DNA of 64,000 nt from Mycobacterium sp. SMC-4 (GCF_025263265.1 NZ_CP079869.1:434001-498000), one strand, 5' to 3'. Counted from the stretch's first letter, positions 10,861 through 20,051 are shown. Program-made: numbers and translations. Notes: generated by a model not told the origin, from the letters alone.

Positions 10861-12056
10861 GCATCCGGACCCCCCAGCCGCTGCCCGACGGTGTCAGCCA
10901 GGAGACCATCGGGGTGCGCGGCGGCCTGTTGCGCTCGGGGTTCGAAGAGACCGCCGAGGCGATGTATCTGACCTCCGGCTATGTCTACGAGAGCGCGGCG
11001 GCTGCCGAGCAGGCATTCACCGGCGAGATCGACCGCTACGTGTATTCGCGCTACGGCAACCCCACCATCTCGATGTTCGAGGAACGGTTGCGCCTGATCG
11101 AAGGTGCCCCTGCCTGCTTTGCCACCGCGACGGGCATGTCGGCGGTGTTCACCGCGCTGGGTGCGCTGTTGGCCGCCGGCGACCGGCTGGTGGCTGCACG
11201 CAGCCTGTTCGGGTCGTGTTTCGTGGTCTGCAACGAGATCCTGCCGCGGTGGGGCGTGGAGACGGTGTTCGTCGACGGGGACGACCTCTCGCAGTGGGAA
11301 CAGGCGCTGTCGGTCCCGACGCAGGCGGTCTTCTTCGAGACGCCGTCGAATCCGATGCAGCAGCTCGTCGACATCGCCGCGGTCTCCGAGCTGGCTCACG
11401 CGGCCGGCGCAAAGGTGGTGCTGGACAACGTCTTTGCCACCCCGATCCTGCAGCAGGGTTTCCCGCTGGGTGTCGACGTGGTGGTGTACTCGGGCACCAA
11501 GCACATCGACGGTCAGGGCCGCGTGCTCGGCGGGGCGATCCTGGGCAGCCGGGAGTACATCGACGAACCGGTCCAGAAGCTGATGCGCCACACCGGACCT
11601 GCGCTGAGCCCGTTCAACGCGTGGACCCTGCTCAAGGGTCTGGAGACGTTGGCGCTACGGGTGGAGCACCAGAACTCGTCGGCGCACCGCATCGCGGAGT
11701 TTCTGGAGCAGCATCCGGCGGTGGGCTGGGTGCGGTATCCGTACCTGGCTTCACATCCACAGCACGACCTGGCCAAGCGGCAGATGACCGGCGGCGGAAC
11801 GGTGGTGACGTTCGAGCTCAAGAGCGCCACCAAGCAACGTGCCTTCGAGGTGCTCGACAAGCTGCAGATCATCGACATCTCCAACAACCTCGGCGACGCC
11901 AAGTCGTTGATCACCCATCCGGCGACCACCACACATCGTGCGATGGGGCCCGAGGGCCGCGCCGCGATCGGGCTGGGCGACGGGGTGGTCCGGATCTCGG
12001 TGGGACTTGAGGGAGTCGACGACCTGATCGGCGATCTGGACCGGGCGCTCGGGTAG
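10857..12056 (+). CDS. metZ: O-succinylhomoserine sulfhydrylase
   Basis: 399 residues, a PLP enzyme of the Cys/Met metabolism family. It makes homocysteine from O-succinyl-L-homoserine and sulfide. Motifs seen: SRYGNPT for phosphate/PLP binding, VVLDNVFATP with the PLP-stacking/aspartate region, and VVYSGTKHIDGQGR with the Schiff-base lysine at about Lys215. The C-terminal SLITHPATTTH is family-typical. ATG at 10857 overlaps the rhodanese stop (ATGA). This is the order Rv0389-Rv0390-Rv0391 plus one inserted small gene. MetB/MetC-type relatives share the fold, but the neighbours and sequence fit MetZ. Confidence 0.95.
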   Translation: MSIRTPQPLPDGVSQETIGVRGGLLRSGFEETAEAMYLTSGYVYESAAAAEQAFTGEIDRYVYSRYGNPTISMFEERLRLIEGAPACFATATGMSAVFTALGALLAAGDRLVAARSLFGSCFVVCNEILPRWGVETVFVDGDDLSQWEQALSVPTQAVFFETPSNPMQQLVDIAAVSELAHAAGAKVVLDNVFATPILQQGFPLGVDVVVYSGTKHIDGQGRVLGGAILGSREYIDEPVQKLMRHTGPALSPFNAWTLLKGLETLALRVEHQNSSAHRIAEFLEQHPAVGWVRYPYLASHPQHDLAKRQMTGGGTVVTFELKSATKQRAFEVLDKLQIIDISNNLGDAKSLITHPATTTHRAMGPEGRAAIGLGDGVVRISVGLEGVDDLIGDLDRALG

Positions 12057-12461
12057 GTGTCTCGACGTTCGGAGCAGAAGAAGGCGCGCCGGCGCAAGCG
12101 GCAGAGCGCCCGCGGGCAGACCTGGCTGCCGGCACACGTCGCCGATGAGCTGGAGGTCGCGGCCGGCCTCGAAGAGTTCGACGCCCGGCTCACCGAACGC
12201 GGCTGGGCGTTCTCGGAGGAGGCCGACGACGAGGTGGGCGTGGTGTGGTTCTGGCCGCCCTCGCACGCCGAGGTGGCCGACGACAGCGAACTGGTCGACG
12301 CCACCGTGGTGTTGCTGACACCCGAGGACGGCGGCCAGACGGCGCACGTCGTGTTCGTCGGCACCGCCGAGGACTACCAGTTCGGTCTCGAGGAGCTCTT
12401 CGAGCACATCGAGGCCATCGAGGCCTACCGCCTCGGCGCCCCGATACCGAGTTTCGGCTAG
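12057..12461 (+). CDS. Conserved hypothetical protein, basic head and acidic body
   Basis: 134 residues starting with GTG immediately after the metZ stop, with no gap. The first 18 residues are strongly basic (SRRSEQKKARRRKRQ), and the rest is acidic with several Trp, e.g. DDEVGVVWFWPPS and EDYQFGLEELFEHIEAIEAY. There is no signal peptide or membrane helix. The basic tail suggests RNA or ribosome contact, but I recognise no domain. It overlaps the stop of the convergent SDR gene by 4 bp. The reading frame is supported by its tight packing after metZ and lack of a competing frame. Confidence 0.65.
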   Translation: MSRRSEQKKARRRKRQSARGQTWLPAHVADELEVAAGLEEFDARLTERGWAFSEEADDEVGVVWFWPPSHAEVADDSELVDATVVLLTPEDGGQTAHVVFVGTAEDYQFGLEELFEHIEAIEAYRLGAPIPSFG

Positions 12462-13321
12462 GGCTGCTCGGGTCCCTCGACGACACCGAGTGCGGACTGG
12501 GCGCGCTGCTCGTATCCCTGCCGCTGCGCGGTGTCGAAGTCCAGGAAGACGGTGTCGAGGCCCAGCTTCTTGTTCATCCAGCGCCGGCCCCGTGGGCCGA
12601 GCATCTGCGCGGCCTGAGCGGTGAAGCGCAGCGCCGGCGGCACCGACACATGGGTCTTGGGCTTGTCGAGGGTCTTGGCGACGGCGGCGGCGATCTCGGT
12701 CGGCTCGACCGGCTTGACCGCCGAGGATTCTCGGGTGCCCGAGATCAGTTCGGTGCGGGTGAACGGCGGCATCACCACCGACACCTGCACGCCGTGCGGT
12801 GCCACCTCGTCGGCCAGTGCTGCCGACAACCCGACGACGCCGAACTTTGCACCCACGTAGACCACCTGGCCCGGTACCGGGATCAGGCCGGACAACGAGG
12901 CGATGTTGATGATGTGACCACGCCGACGCGCGATCATGTCGGGCAGCGCGAGCTGGCATCCGGTGATCACGCCGTAGAGGTTCACCTCGATGGATGAACG
13001 AATGGCCTGCTCGGACTGATCGAGGAACGGGCCGATGGGCATCACGCCGGCGTTGTTGATCAGGACGTCGATGTGACCGCCACCGTCAGTGCGGGCCTTG
13101 TCCAGGAATGTCGCGAACGACTCGCGGTCGGTGACATCGAGCGGGTAGCCCGAGACCGGGCCGATGTTGCCCAGCTTGGCGACCGACGATTCTTGCAGCG
13201 CGACATCTCGGTCTCCGATGACCACGCGTGCTCCGCGGGTGAGGAGATGCTCAGCAGTGGCGTAGCCGATGCCTCGCGCGGCACCGGTGATGGCGATGGT
13301 CTTGCCGCGGATGTTGTCCAT
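12458..13321 (-). CDS. Short-chain dehydrogenase/reductase
   Basis: 287 residues, classical SDR. The NAD(P)-binding loop TGAARGIG is near the N-terminus, then NNAG, the catalytic Ser in IASLSG and the YVGAK Tyr-x-x-x-Lys pair. An Asp after the second strand (GDRD) suggests a preference for NAD(H). The C-terminal part (MNKKLGLDTVFLDFD) is typical of mycobacterial SDRs annotated only as oxidoreductases. ATG at 13321 gives MDNIRGKTIAITG; upstream in-frame codons read through the promoter. A near-perfect 18-bp palindrome sits 8 bp before the start. The substrate is unknown. Confidence 0.88.
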   Translation of the reverse strand: MDNIRGKTIAITGAARGIGYATAEHLLTRGARVVIGDRDVALQESSVAKLGNIGPVSGYPLDVTDRESFATFLDKARTDGGGHIDVLINNAGVMPIGPFLDQSEQAIRSSIEVNLYGVITGCQLALPDMIARRRGHIINIASLSGLIPVPGQVVYVGAKFGVVGLSAALADEVAPHGVQVSVVMPPFTRTELISGTRESSAVKPVEPTEIAAAVAKTLDKPKTHVSVPPALRFTAQAAQMLGPRGRRWMNKKLGLDTVFLDFDTAQRQGYEQRAQSALGVVEGPEQP

Positions 13322-13329
13322 GCCGCCGG

Positions 13330-13347
13330 ACTTTACACGTGTCAAGT
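13330..13347. promoter_or_regulatory. 18-bp palindrome upstream of the SDR, candidate TetR-type operator
   Basis: The arms ACTT-x-ACAC and GTGT-x-AAGT are symmetrical except for one mismatched pair. The dyad is centred 18 bp upstream of the SDR ATG, where it would cover the core promoter. Size and composition resemble TetR-family operators. No tetR gene is adjacent, so control would be in trans. It also lies upstream of the divergent 13E12 gene. Confidence 0.5.
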
Positions 13348-13394
13348 TTGACGGGGAAGGGCCGCTACGACCGCGACCATCCACAACCTCGGGG

Positions 13395-13403
13395 TTATCC
13401 ACA
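13395..13403 (+). promoter_or_regulatory. DnaA-box consensus match upstream of the 13E12 gene
   Basis: TTATCCACA is an exact match to the bacterial DnaA box. A second partial match, CCATCCACA (7 of 9), lies 18 bp upstream at 13377-13385 in the same orientation. The sites are about 50 bp before the LexA box. Exact 9-mers occur by chance, so function is uncertain. Confidence 0.4.
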
Positions 13404-13447
13404 GGGTGGGATTTTCGGCTGTACCCCGCAGTGGCGCGTTGGCAGAA

Positions 13448-13463
13448 TAGAACATGTGTTCGA
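13448..13463. promoter_or_regulatory. LexA (SOS) box overlapping the 13E12 start codon
   Basis: TAGAAC-N4-GTTCGA differs from the mycobacterial/Gram-positive SOS consensus TCGAAC-N4-GTTCGA at one position. The GTG start codon at 13456 is inside the box. LexA bound here would block transcription initiation. Several 13E12-family genes in M. tuberculosis are known LexA targets, which supports the call. Confidence 0.75.
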
Positions 13464-14979
13464 TACATTATTCGCCGGTGCGTCTGATGAGGCGCTCGTC
13501 GAGTTGATCGAACAGAGTGCGCGACAAGAGGCGCGGATCTGCGCCCGACGCGCGGCGGCGATCGCGGAGTTGGTGCACCGCAACGTCGATGAGGACGACG
13601 AGCGCGGCGGGTGGGTGTTCGATCCGTGGGCCGACATCGCCGCCCAGGTCGCTGCGGCGTTGAACATCGGGCAGCGCAAGGCCTCGGGGCAGATGCACAT
13701 CGCGGTGGCGCTGCGCTACCGGTTGCCCAAGATCGCCGCGCTGCACCTCAGCGGTGTCCTCGGCGCCCGGATGGTTTCGGAGATCACCTGGCGCACCCAG
13801 CTGGTCGATGACCCGACCGCGCTGGCCCAGATCGATGATCGGATAGCGGAATCGGCCGTGCACTGGGGGCGGCTGTCGGAGCAGAAGCTAAAGAATGCCA
13901 TTGATGCGGTGATCGAGCGGTTCGACCCCGATGGCCTGCGCCGCAGCAAGGAGATCATGAAAGCGCGCGATATCCACATCGGCGCCAGCGATGACCCGAA
14001 CGAGACCGCCGCGATCTGGGGCCGATTGCTGGCTACCGATGGAAAGGCCCTCGCGCAACGCATGACCGAGATGGCCGGCGCGGTGTGCGAAGAGGACCCT
14101 CGCACGATGGGTGAGCGTCGCTCCGATGCGGTGGGGGCGATCGTGCGCGGCGAGGTGCACCTGACCTGCCGGTGCGGGTCCCCACATTGTCCTGCTCTCC
14201 AGCAGACATCCCCGTCGAACGTGGTGATCAAGATCATCGCCGACCGGGCCGCACTCGACGCCGCCACCGCCGAGACAGCCCAGGACGCTGATGCCGACGA
14301 AGAGCCGGGGAGCAAGAACGCCCCCGAGCTCACCGGCCCCGCTGCGCCGCTCAACCGGGGTAGCGCGATGGGCCTGGACGGCCGACCGGTGCCCATCGCG
14401 CTACTGGCGGAACTGATCCGCGGCGGCGCCAAGGTCTCCGAGCTGATCGTGCCCGGCCCCGAACCCGAACCTCGCTACCGGCCCTCGGCGGGGCTGGCTG
14501 AGTTCGTGCGGATGCGTGACCTGTTCTGCCGTTTCCCCGGCTGTGACGTCCCCGCCGAACGCTGCGACATCGACCACGTCGTGCCCTACCCGTTCGGTCC
14601 CACTCACCCGTCGAACCTCAGCTGTGAGTGTCGCGGCCATCACTTGATGAAGACGTTCTGGTCCGGTCCAGCGGGCTGGAGTTCTGTGCAGCTTCCAGAC
14701 GGGACGCTGATATGGACCGCACCGACCGGGCACCGGTACATCACCAAGCCAGGCAGCCGCCTGTACTTTCCGGCGGCGGCGATCACAAGCGCGGACTTGG
14801 CCCCGCTGCCGAAGCCCCCGCCCGGCTACGGCGCCGGCACCATGAAAATGCCTCGACGAAGACGCCCCCGCGCCGCCGAGAACACCGCGCGCAATCAGGC
14901 TGAACGCGCCGACAACATTGCGGACCGCGCAACGCAGAACCCAACCGCCGAGCGTCGATATAGTCCACACGATGGGTGA
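13456..14979 (+). CDS. 13E12-repeat family HNH endonuclease-like protein (DUF222-HNH)
   Basis: 507 residues. The N-terminal two-thirds is the DUF222 helical region of the mycobacterial 13E12 family. The C-terminal HNH module reads FCRFPGCDVPAERCDIDHV, then NLSCECRGHH, with paired Cys for zinc and the catalytic His-Asn-His arrangement. A basic tail (PRRRRPRAAEN) follows. I chose GTG at 13456 (VFDTLFAG), the usual family start. Upstream in-frame residues come from the promoter. The start sits inside a LexA box, so the mRNA is probably leaderless and DNA-damage inducible. The family often occurs in many copies per genome, and its biological role is unresolved. Confidence 0.9.
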   Translation: MFDTLFAGASDEALVELIEQSARQEARICARRAAAIAELVHRNVDEDDERGGWVFDPWADIAAQVAAALNIGQRKASGQMHIAVALRYRLPKIAALHLSGVLGARMVSEITWRTQLVDDPTALAQIDDRIAESAVHWGRLSEQKLKNAIDAVIERFDPDGLRRSKEIMKARDIHIGASDDPNETAAIWGRLLATDGKALAQRMTEMAGAVCEEDPRTMGERRSDAVGAIVRGEVHLTCRCGSPHCPALQQTSPSNVVIKIIADRAALDAATAETAQDADADEEPGSKNAPELTGPAAPLNRGSAMGLDGRPVPIALLAELIRGGAKVSELIVPGPEPEPRYRPSAGLAEFVRMRDLFCRFPGCDVPAERCDIDHVVPYPFGPTHPSNLSCECRGHHLMKTFWSGPAGWSSVQLPDGTLIWTAPTGHRYITKPGSRLYFPAAAITSADLAPLPKPPPGYGAGTMKMPRRRRPRAAENTARNQAERADNIADRATQNPTAERRYSPHDG

Positions 14980-15029
14980 AGCTTCGGTGTTGGAGCGCGC
15001 GGACGTGGCACTGGCCGATTCCACCAGCC

Positions 15030-15524
15030 GTGGCTGAACTGTCATTCGTGGTGGTCAGCCAGGATGATCCGCTGGCCGCCCCGCTCATCGACGAGCTGGC
15101 CGTCGAGTACGCCGAGCGCTACGGCGGACGCCGCGACAGAGTGCACGCTTGGCTGCGCGACTACCCGGCGGCGGAGTTCGAGCCGCCCCACGGCGCGCTG
15201 CTGATCGGTCTGCTCGCCGGCCGACCGGTGACCGGCGGGGCGTATCGGCGCTTCGACGGCACCACTGCCGAACTGAAGCGCATCTGGACCGACGCGCGGC
15301 ATCGTCGACAGGGCCACGCGCGCGCCCTGGTGACGCGACTGGAGGCCGACATCGCCGCCGCCGGCTACCGCCGGATCTATCTGACCACCGGAGACCGCCA
15401 GCCTGAGGCCGAGGCGCTCTACTCGTCTCTGGGCTACGCCCGGTTGGCCCAGCCGCTGCCGTCGAACGGCGACGAGGTCTATCCGGTCGCATTCCTCAAA
15501 GAGCGAATCGGGTCGATAGGCTGA
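15030..15524 (+). CDS. GNAT-family N-acetyltransferase
   Basis: About 164 residues. Acetyl-CoA-binding motif A reads LKRIWTDARHRRQGHARALV (the R/Q-x-x-G-x-A signature appears as RRQGHA). It is followed by a typical C-terminal EAEALYSSLGYARL. GTG at 15030 gives VAELSFVVVSQDD. An in-frame GTG at 14976 that overlaps the previous stop would add 18 residues without family character (KLRCWSARTWHW). Substrate is unknown. The gene is 50 bp downstream of the 13E12 gene. Confidence 0.82.
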   Translation: MAELSFVVVSQDDPLAAPLIDELAVEYAERYGGRRDRVHAWLRDYPAAEFEPPHGALLIGLLAGRPVTGGAYRRFDGTTAELKRIWTDARHRRQGHARALVTRLEADIAAAGYRRIYLTTGDRQPEAEALYSSLGYARLAQPLPSNGDEVYPVAFLKERIGSIG

Positions 15525-15529
15525 AATTC

Positions 15530-15835
15530 GTGTCGCAGGCCACCGTCGGTGTGATCCTGCTCGGTGCTGCCGCACTGACGTTCGTGGCCGGCGGGCTGTC
15601 GCGGCTGATCGTCGGACGGTACCGAGGCAGCAGGGTGATCCGCGCACTGGTGCACACGTTCCGACGCACCGGGATCGCACGGGTGTTCTTCGGACGGTTC
15701 GAGGGCGACGTGCTCGACGACGAAGAGCTCGACACCATGATTCTGATGCCGGCGATCGTGGTGGCGTGCGGACTGTGCCTGACAGCGTTGTTCCTGCTCG
15801 GTTTCGACACACTGACAGGCTCAGCGACCCGTTGA
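15530..15835 (+). CDS. Small two-helix membrane protein of unknown function
   Basis: 101 residues with GTG start 5 bp after the GNAT stop. Helix 1 is at about 7-28 (VGVILLGAAALTFVAGGLSRLIVG). A basic, cytosolic-looking middle (RYRGSRVIRALVHTFRRTG) and an acidic patch (GDVLDDEELDT) follow, then helix 2 at about 71-92. I recognise no domain. Reading-frame quality and tight spacing support it as real. Confidence 0.6.
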   Translation: MSQATVGVILLGAAALTFVAGGLSRLIVGRYRGSRVIRALVHTFRRTGIARVFFGRFEGDVLDDEELDTMILMPAIVVACGLCLTALFLLGFDTLTGSATR

Positions 15836-15904
15836 CCAGGACGGTCGGGGTGAGCGGGACAGCCGTCAACCCAACGGCAATCCGGCGAGTGTAGAAACTT
15901 AGTT

Positions 15905-16915
15905 ATGGCTGAACTCAAACTGGGTTACAAGGCGTCGGCAGAGCAGTTCGCGCCGCGCGAACTGGTCGAACTCGCGGTCGCTGCCGAAGACCACGGCATG
16001 GACAGCGCCACGGTCAGCGACCACTTCCAGCCCTGGCGACACGAGGGCGGCCACGCACCCTTCTCGCTGGCCTGGATGACCGCGGTGGGCGAGCGCACCA
16101 CACGCCTCACCCTCGGCACTTCGGTGCTGACCCCGACGTTCCGCTACAACCCCGCCGTCATCGCCCAGGCGTTCGCCACCATGGCATGCCTGTATCCCAA
16201 TCGCATCTTCCTCGGTGTGGGCACCGGTGAGGCCCTCAACGAGATTGCCACTGGCTACGAGGGCGAATGGCCGGAGTTCAAAGAGCGCTTCGCCCGGTTG
16301 CGTGAATCGGTCAAGCTGATGCGCGAGCTGTGGCTCGGCGACCGAGTCGACTTCGACGGCGAGTACTACCGACTCAAGGGCGCGTCGATCTACGACGTCC
16401 CCGAAGGCGGCGTACCCGTCTACATCGCCGCCGGCGGTCCCGTCGTCGCCAAGTACGCCGGCCGCGCCGGCGACGGATTCATCTGCACATCGGGCAAGGG
16501 CGAAGAGCTCTACAAGGACAAACTGATTCCCGCGGTCACCGAGGGTGCCGAGAAAGCCGACCGCGAGGTCGCCGACATCGACCGGATGATCGAGATCAAG
16601 ATCTCCTATGACACCGATCCAGATCTGGCATTGGAGAACACCCGGTTCTGGGCGCCGCTGTCGTTGACCGCCGAGCAGAAGCACAGCATCGACGATCCGA
16701 TCGAGATGGAGAAAGCCGCCGACGAGCTGCCCATCGAACAGGTCGCCAAGCGCTGGATCGTCGCCTCTGACCCCGATGAAGCGGTGGCCAAGGTCAAGGA
16801 CTACGTCGACTGGGGCCTCAATCACCTGGTCTTCCATGCCCCCGGCCACGATCAGCGCCGCTTCCTGGAACTGTTCAAGCGGGATCTGGAACCCAGGCTC
16901 CGACGCCTGGCCTGA
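15905..16915 (+). CDS. fgd1: F420-dependent glucose-6-phosphate dehydrogenase
   Basis: 336 residues of the luciferase-like superfamily. It oxidises glucose-6-phosphate to 6-phosphogluconolactone while reducing coenzyme F420, supplying F420H2 to mycobacterial deazaflavin enzymes. Family segments seen are the start [37 protein letters not shown], the [13 protein letters not shown] loop, and [10 protein letters not shown]. The M. tuberculosis protein is also 336 residues. Presence of the gene is strong taxonomic evidence for an F420-using actinobacterium. In M. tuberculosis fgd1 also lies directly upstream of pta; here an EEP gene is inserted. Confidence 0.97.
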   Translation: MAELKLGYKASAEQFAPRELVELAVAAEDHGMDSATVSDHFQPWRHEGGHAPFSLAWMTAVGERTTRLTLGTSVLTPTFRYNPAVIAQAFATMACLYPNRIFLGVGTGEALNEIATGYEGEWPEFKERFARLRESVKLMRELWLGDRVDFDGEYYRLKGASIYDVPEGGVPVYIAAGGPVVAKYAGRAGDGFICTSGKGEELYKDKLIPAVTEGAEKADREVADIDRMIEIKISYDTDPDLALENTRFWAPLSLTAEQKHSIDDPIEMEKAADELPIEQVAKRWIVASDPDEAVAKVKDYVDWGLNHLVFHAPGHDQRRFLELFKRDLEPRLRRLA

Positions 16916-16930
16916 CATCCGACCCGCGAG

Positions 16931-17902
16931 ATGATGCGAATTCTCGCGACGGTCTTCGGGGTGCTCTCCCTGGTCGTCGCGGTGGGGGCGCTGGGTGCCC
17001 GGCACCTGCCCATCACCGGGCACGCCACCATGATCATCGCGGTCACGGCGCCGTTCCTGTCGTTGACCGCGCCGGTGGCGACGGTGCTGTTGGCGGTGAC
17101 CCGGCGCTGGATTCTCACGCTGGTCGCGGTGGTCGTCACTGTCGCGACGATGTGGGTCTACGCCCCGCGCTACCTCGGTCCGCCCGAGGTGGACACCCCC
17201 GCCGTCGACGTCCGGGTGCTGACCGCCAATCTTGAGATGGGTCAAGCAGATTCGGAAGCAGTGGTCGCGATGGCGGACTCGTCGGCCGATGTGGTCGCCG
17301 TCCAGGAGATGACGCAGGAGTCCGCCGATGCGCTCTCGTCGGCCGGGATGGACAACGCGTTCCCGTATCGGGTGGTGCTGCCCGCGCCGGTGGCCTCGGG
17401 GATCGGAATCTGGAGCCGATATCCGATCGTGCATTCCGGCCGCATCGACGGCTACTCGCTGCCGATGCTCGGAACCCGGATCAGGATTCCCGGGGTGGCC
17501 GTGGACACCACGGTGCTCTCGGTGCATCTGGCCGCTCCGTGGCCGCAGCCGATCTGGCACTGGCAGCGCGACATCACCGCATTCTCGGAAACGTTGCGCG
17601 ACATGGCTGACCGTGCCGGCGCCGGAGCGGTGATCGTGGCCGGTGACTTCAACACCACCGTGGACATGGCACCGTTTCGTGAACTGCTCGCCCAGGGATA
17701 CGATGACGCCACCACCCAAGCCGGAGGCGGGACAGCACGCACCTATCCGGCTCGCGGCTGGACTCCGTCGCTGATCGGGATCGACCACATCCTGGTGCGC
17801 AACGCCACCGCGTCGACCGTGCAGACAATGCCGATTCCGGGGTCCGATCACCGTGCGCTGCACGCCACCGTGCGGGTTCCGGTGGACATCACGACGAGCT
17901 GA
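16931..17902 (+). CDS. Membrane-anchored endonuclease/exonuclease/phosphatase-family protein
   Basis: 323 residues. Three hydrophobic helices fill about 1-82, then an EEP (DNase I-like) domain. The catalytic motifs are readable: the start strand VRVLTANLEMG, metal-binding Glu in VVAVQEMT, GDFNTTVDM, the late DHILV, and the final GSDHRAL. The orientation puts the catalytic domain outside the cytoplasm, so an extracellular phosphoesterase or nuclease role is likely. It starts 15 bp after fgd1 and may be co-transcribed. The substrate cannot be deduced. Confidence 0.82.
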   Translation: MMRILATVFGVLSLVVAVGALGARHLPITGHATMIIAVTAPFLSLTAPVATVLLAVTRRWILTLVAVVVTVATMWVYAPRYLGPPEVDTPAVDVRVLTANLEMGQADSEAVVAMADSSADVVAVQEMTQESADALSSAGMDNAFPYRVVLPAPVASGIGIWSRYPIVHSGRIDGYSLPMLGTRIRIPGVAVDTTVLSVHLAAPWPQPIWHWQRDITAFSETLRDMADRAGAGAVIVAGDFNTTVDMAPFRELLAQGYDDATTQAGGGTARTYPARGWTPSLIGIDHILVRNATASTVQTMPIPGSDHRALHATVRVPVDITTS

Positions 17903-17954
17903 CCGGGCTAAGAGTCCGGCCTGCGCCGGCGCCTCGGATAAGTAGGCTTGACGA

Positions 17955-20051
17955 GTGACCGCAGCGCCGAATACCGCATCGAACGCCACCTCGGGGACTA
18001 CTGCGATCTACGTCGCCGCGCCCGAGGGCGACACCGGTAAGTCGACGATCGCGCTGGGCATCCTGCACCGGCTCGCGGCCACGGTCGCCAAGGTCGGAGT
18101 GTTCCGCCCGATCACCCGGCTCGGTGAGGAACGCGACTACATCCTCGAGATGCTGCTGGAGCAGACCACCGCGGGTCTGTCCTACGAGGACTGCGTCGGG
18201 GTCGGTTATCAACAACTGCACGACGACCGCGACGGTGCGCTCGGCGACATCGTCGCGCGCTACCACCGGGTGGCCGATCAGTGCGACGCCGTGCTGATCG
18301 TCGGCAGCGACTACACCGATATCGCCACCCCCAGCGAACTGTCGACCAATGCCCGCATCGCGGCGAACCTCGGCGCACCGGTGATCCTGGCGGTCAAAGG
18401 CATCGACCGCAGCCCCGAACGGATCGCCACGGTCGTCGAGGTGTGCGTGGCCGAGATCGCCGCTGCGCACGCGCACACCGCCGCGGTGGTGGTCAACCGG
18501 TGTGATCCCGAACAGATGCCGGCGATCGCCGCTGCGCTGCAAGACATCCAGCCGCGCACCTACGTCATTCCCGAGGAGCCGGTGCTGGTCGCCCCGTCGG
18601 TGCAAGAACTGCAGACCGCCGTCGAGGGCACCCTGGTACGCGGTGATGACGCGCTGCTCACGCGCGTGGCCCTCGATGTCCTGGTGGCCGGTATGACGGC
18701 CGAACACGTGCTCGAACGTCTCACCGACGGGGTGGCCGTGATCACCCCGGGTGACCGTTCCGATGTCGTGCTCACCGTGTTGAGTGCCCATGCCGCAGAG
18801 GGCTTCCCGTCGTTGTCCTGCGTGATCCTCAACGGCGGTCTGCCGATGCATCCGGCCATCGAATCGCTGGTGGCCGGGCTGGGGCTCGGGGTACCGGTCA
18901 TCGAGACACGCTTCGGCACGTTCGAGACCGCCGGTCGGGTGGCCGCCACCCGCGGACGGGTGACCTCACAGTCACACCGCAAGGTCGACACCGCACTGGC
19001 GCTGATGGAGGCGCACGTCGACACCGCGGACCTGTTGGCACAGCTGATGATCCCGATTCCGTCGGTGGTCACGCCGCAGATGTTCGCCTACCAGTTGATC
19101 GAACAGGCCCGCGCCGATCGCAAGCACATCGTGCTGCCCGAAGGCGACGACGACCGTATCCTCACCGCGGCCGGGCGACTGCTCAAGCGTGGGGTCGCTG
19201 AGCTGACCATTCTCGGCGAGGAATCACAGGTGCGCGCCCGGGCCGCCGAGCTGGGTCAGGACCTGTCAGCCGCCACCGTGCTCGACCCGCGCCGCAGCGA
19301 GCTGTGTGACCAATTCGCCGAGCAGTACGCCGAGCTACGAAAACACAAGGGCATCAGCGTCGAACAGGCCAGGGAAACCATCCACGACGTCTCCTACTTC
19401 GGCACGATGCTGGTGTACAACGACATGGTCGACGGCATGGTCTCCGGTGCCCGCCACACCACCGCCCACACCGTGCGTCCGGCCTTCGAGATCATCAAGA
19501 CAGCACCCGAGGTGTCCACGGTGTCGAGCATCTTCCTGATGTGTCTGGCCGACGAGGTGCTGGCCTATGGTGACTGCGCGATCGTGCCCGACCCGACCGC
19601 CGAGCAGCTCGCCGACATCGCGGTATCGTCGGCACGCACGGCGGCCAAGTTCGGCATCGAACCCCGGGTGGCGATGCTGTCCTACTCGACGGGCACATCG
19701 GGATCGGGTGCCGACGTCGAAAAAGTCAGAAAGGCAACGGAGTTGGTGCGTTCACGTGATCCTGAGCTGCTGGTGGAAGGACCGATTCAATACGACGCCG
19801 CAGTGGAACCGTCGGTGGCCGCGACCAAGATGCCGGACTCCGCAGTGGCCGGACATGCCACCGTGCTGATCTTCCCCGACCTCAACACCGGCAACAACAC
19901 CTACAAGGCCGTGCAGCGCAGCGCCGGCGCGATCGCGATCGGGCCGGTGCTACAGGGACTGAACAAGCCCGTCAACGACCTTTCCCGCGGCGCCCTGGTC
20001 GAAGACATCGTCAACACGGTCGCAATCACCGCGATCCAGGCACAGGGGTAA
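17955..20051 (+). CDS. pta: Phosphate acetyltransferase, long form
   Basis: 698 residues, GTG start. Converts acetyl-CoA and phosphate to acetyl phosphate. The N-terminal region resembles a dethiobiotin-synthetase-like P-loop domain ([18 protein letters not shown]). It is followed by a DRTGG regulatory domain and the C-terminal catalytic PTA_PTB domain from about 370 ([49 protein letters not shown]). This is the three-domain Pta of M. tuberculosis (Rv0408). ackA follows after 5 bp, forming the acetate activation/overflow pair. Confidence 0.96.
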   Translation: MTAAPNTASNATSGTTAIYVAAPEGDTGKSTIALGILHRLAATVAKVGVFRPITRLGEERDYILEMLLEQTTAGLSYEDCVGVGYQQLHDDRDGALGDIVARYHRVADQCDAVLIVGSDYTDIATPSELSTNARIAANLGAPVILAVKGIDRSPERIATVVEVCVAEIAAAHAHTAAVVVNRCDPEQMPAIAAALQDIQPRTYVIPEEPVLVAPSVQELQTAVEGTLVRGDDALLTRVALDVLVAGMTAEHVLERLTDGVAVITPGDRSDVVLTVLSAHAAEGFPSLSCVILNGGLPMHPAIESLVAGLGLGVPVIETRFGTFETAGRVAATRGRVTSQSHRKVDTALALMEAHVDTADLLAQLMIPIPSVVTPQMFAYQLIEQARADRKHIVLPEGDDDRILTAAGRLLKRGVAELTILGEESQVRARAAELGQDLSAATVLDPRRSELCDQFAEQYAELRKHKGISVEQARETIHDVSYFGTMLVYNDMVDGMVSGARHTTAHTVRPAFEIIKTAPEVSTVSSIFLMCLADEVLAYGDCAIVPDPTAEQLADIAVSSARTAAKFGIEPRVAMLSYSTGTSGSGADVEKVRKATELVRSRDPELLVEGPIQYDAAVEPSVAATKMPDSAVAGHATVLIFPDLNTGNNTYKAVQRSAGAIAIGPVLQGLNKPVNDLSRGALVEDIVNTVAITAIQAQG

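Noticed and set aside
14976..15029. Earlier GTG start for the GNAT gene overlapping the 13E12 stop
   Set aside because: The added residues (KLRCWSARTWHWPIPPA) do not resemble GNAT N-termini. GTG 15030 gives a normal domain start.
15899..17989. 696-codon open frame antisense to fgd1 and the EEP gene
   Set aside because: Spans two well-supported genes and the spacer between them. Composition is rich in His/Arg/Gly without domains; a shadow frame.
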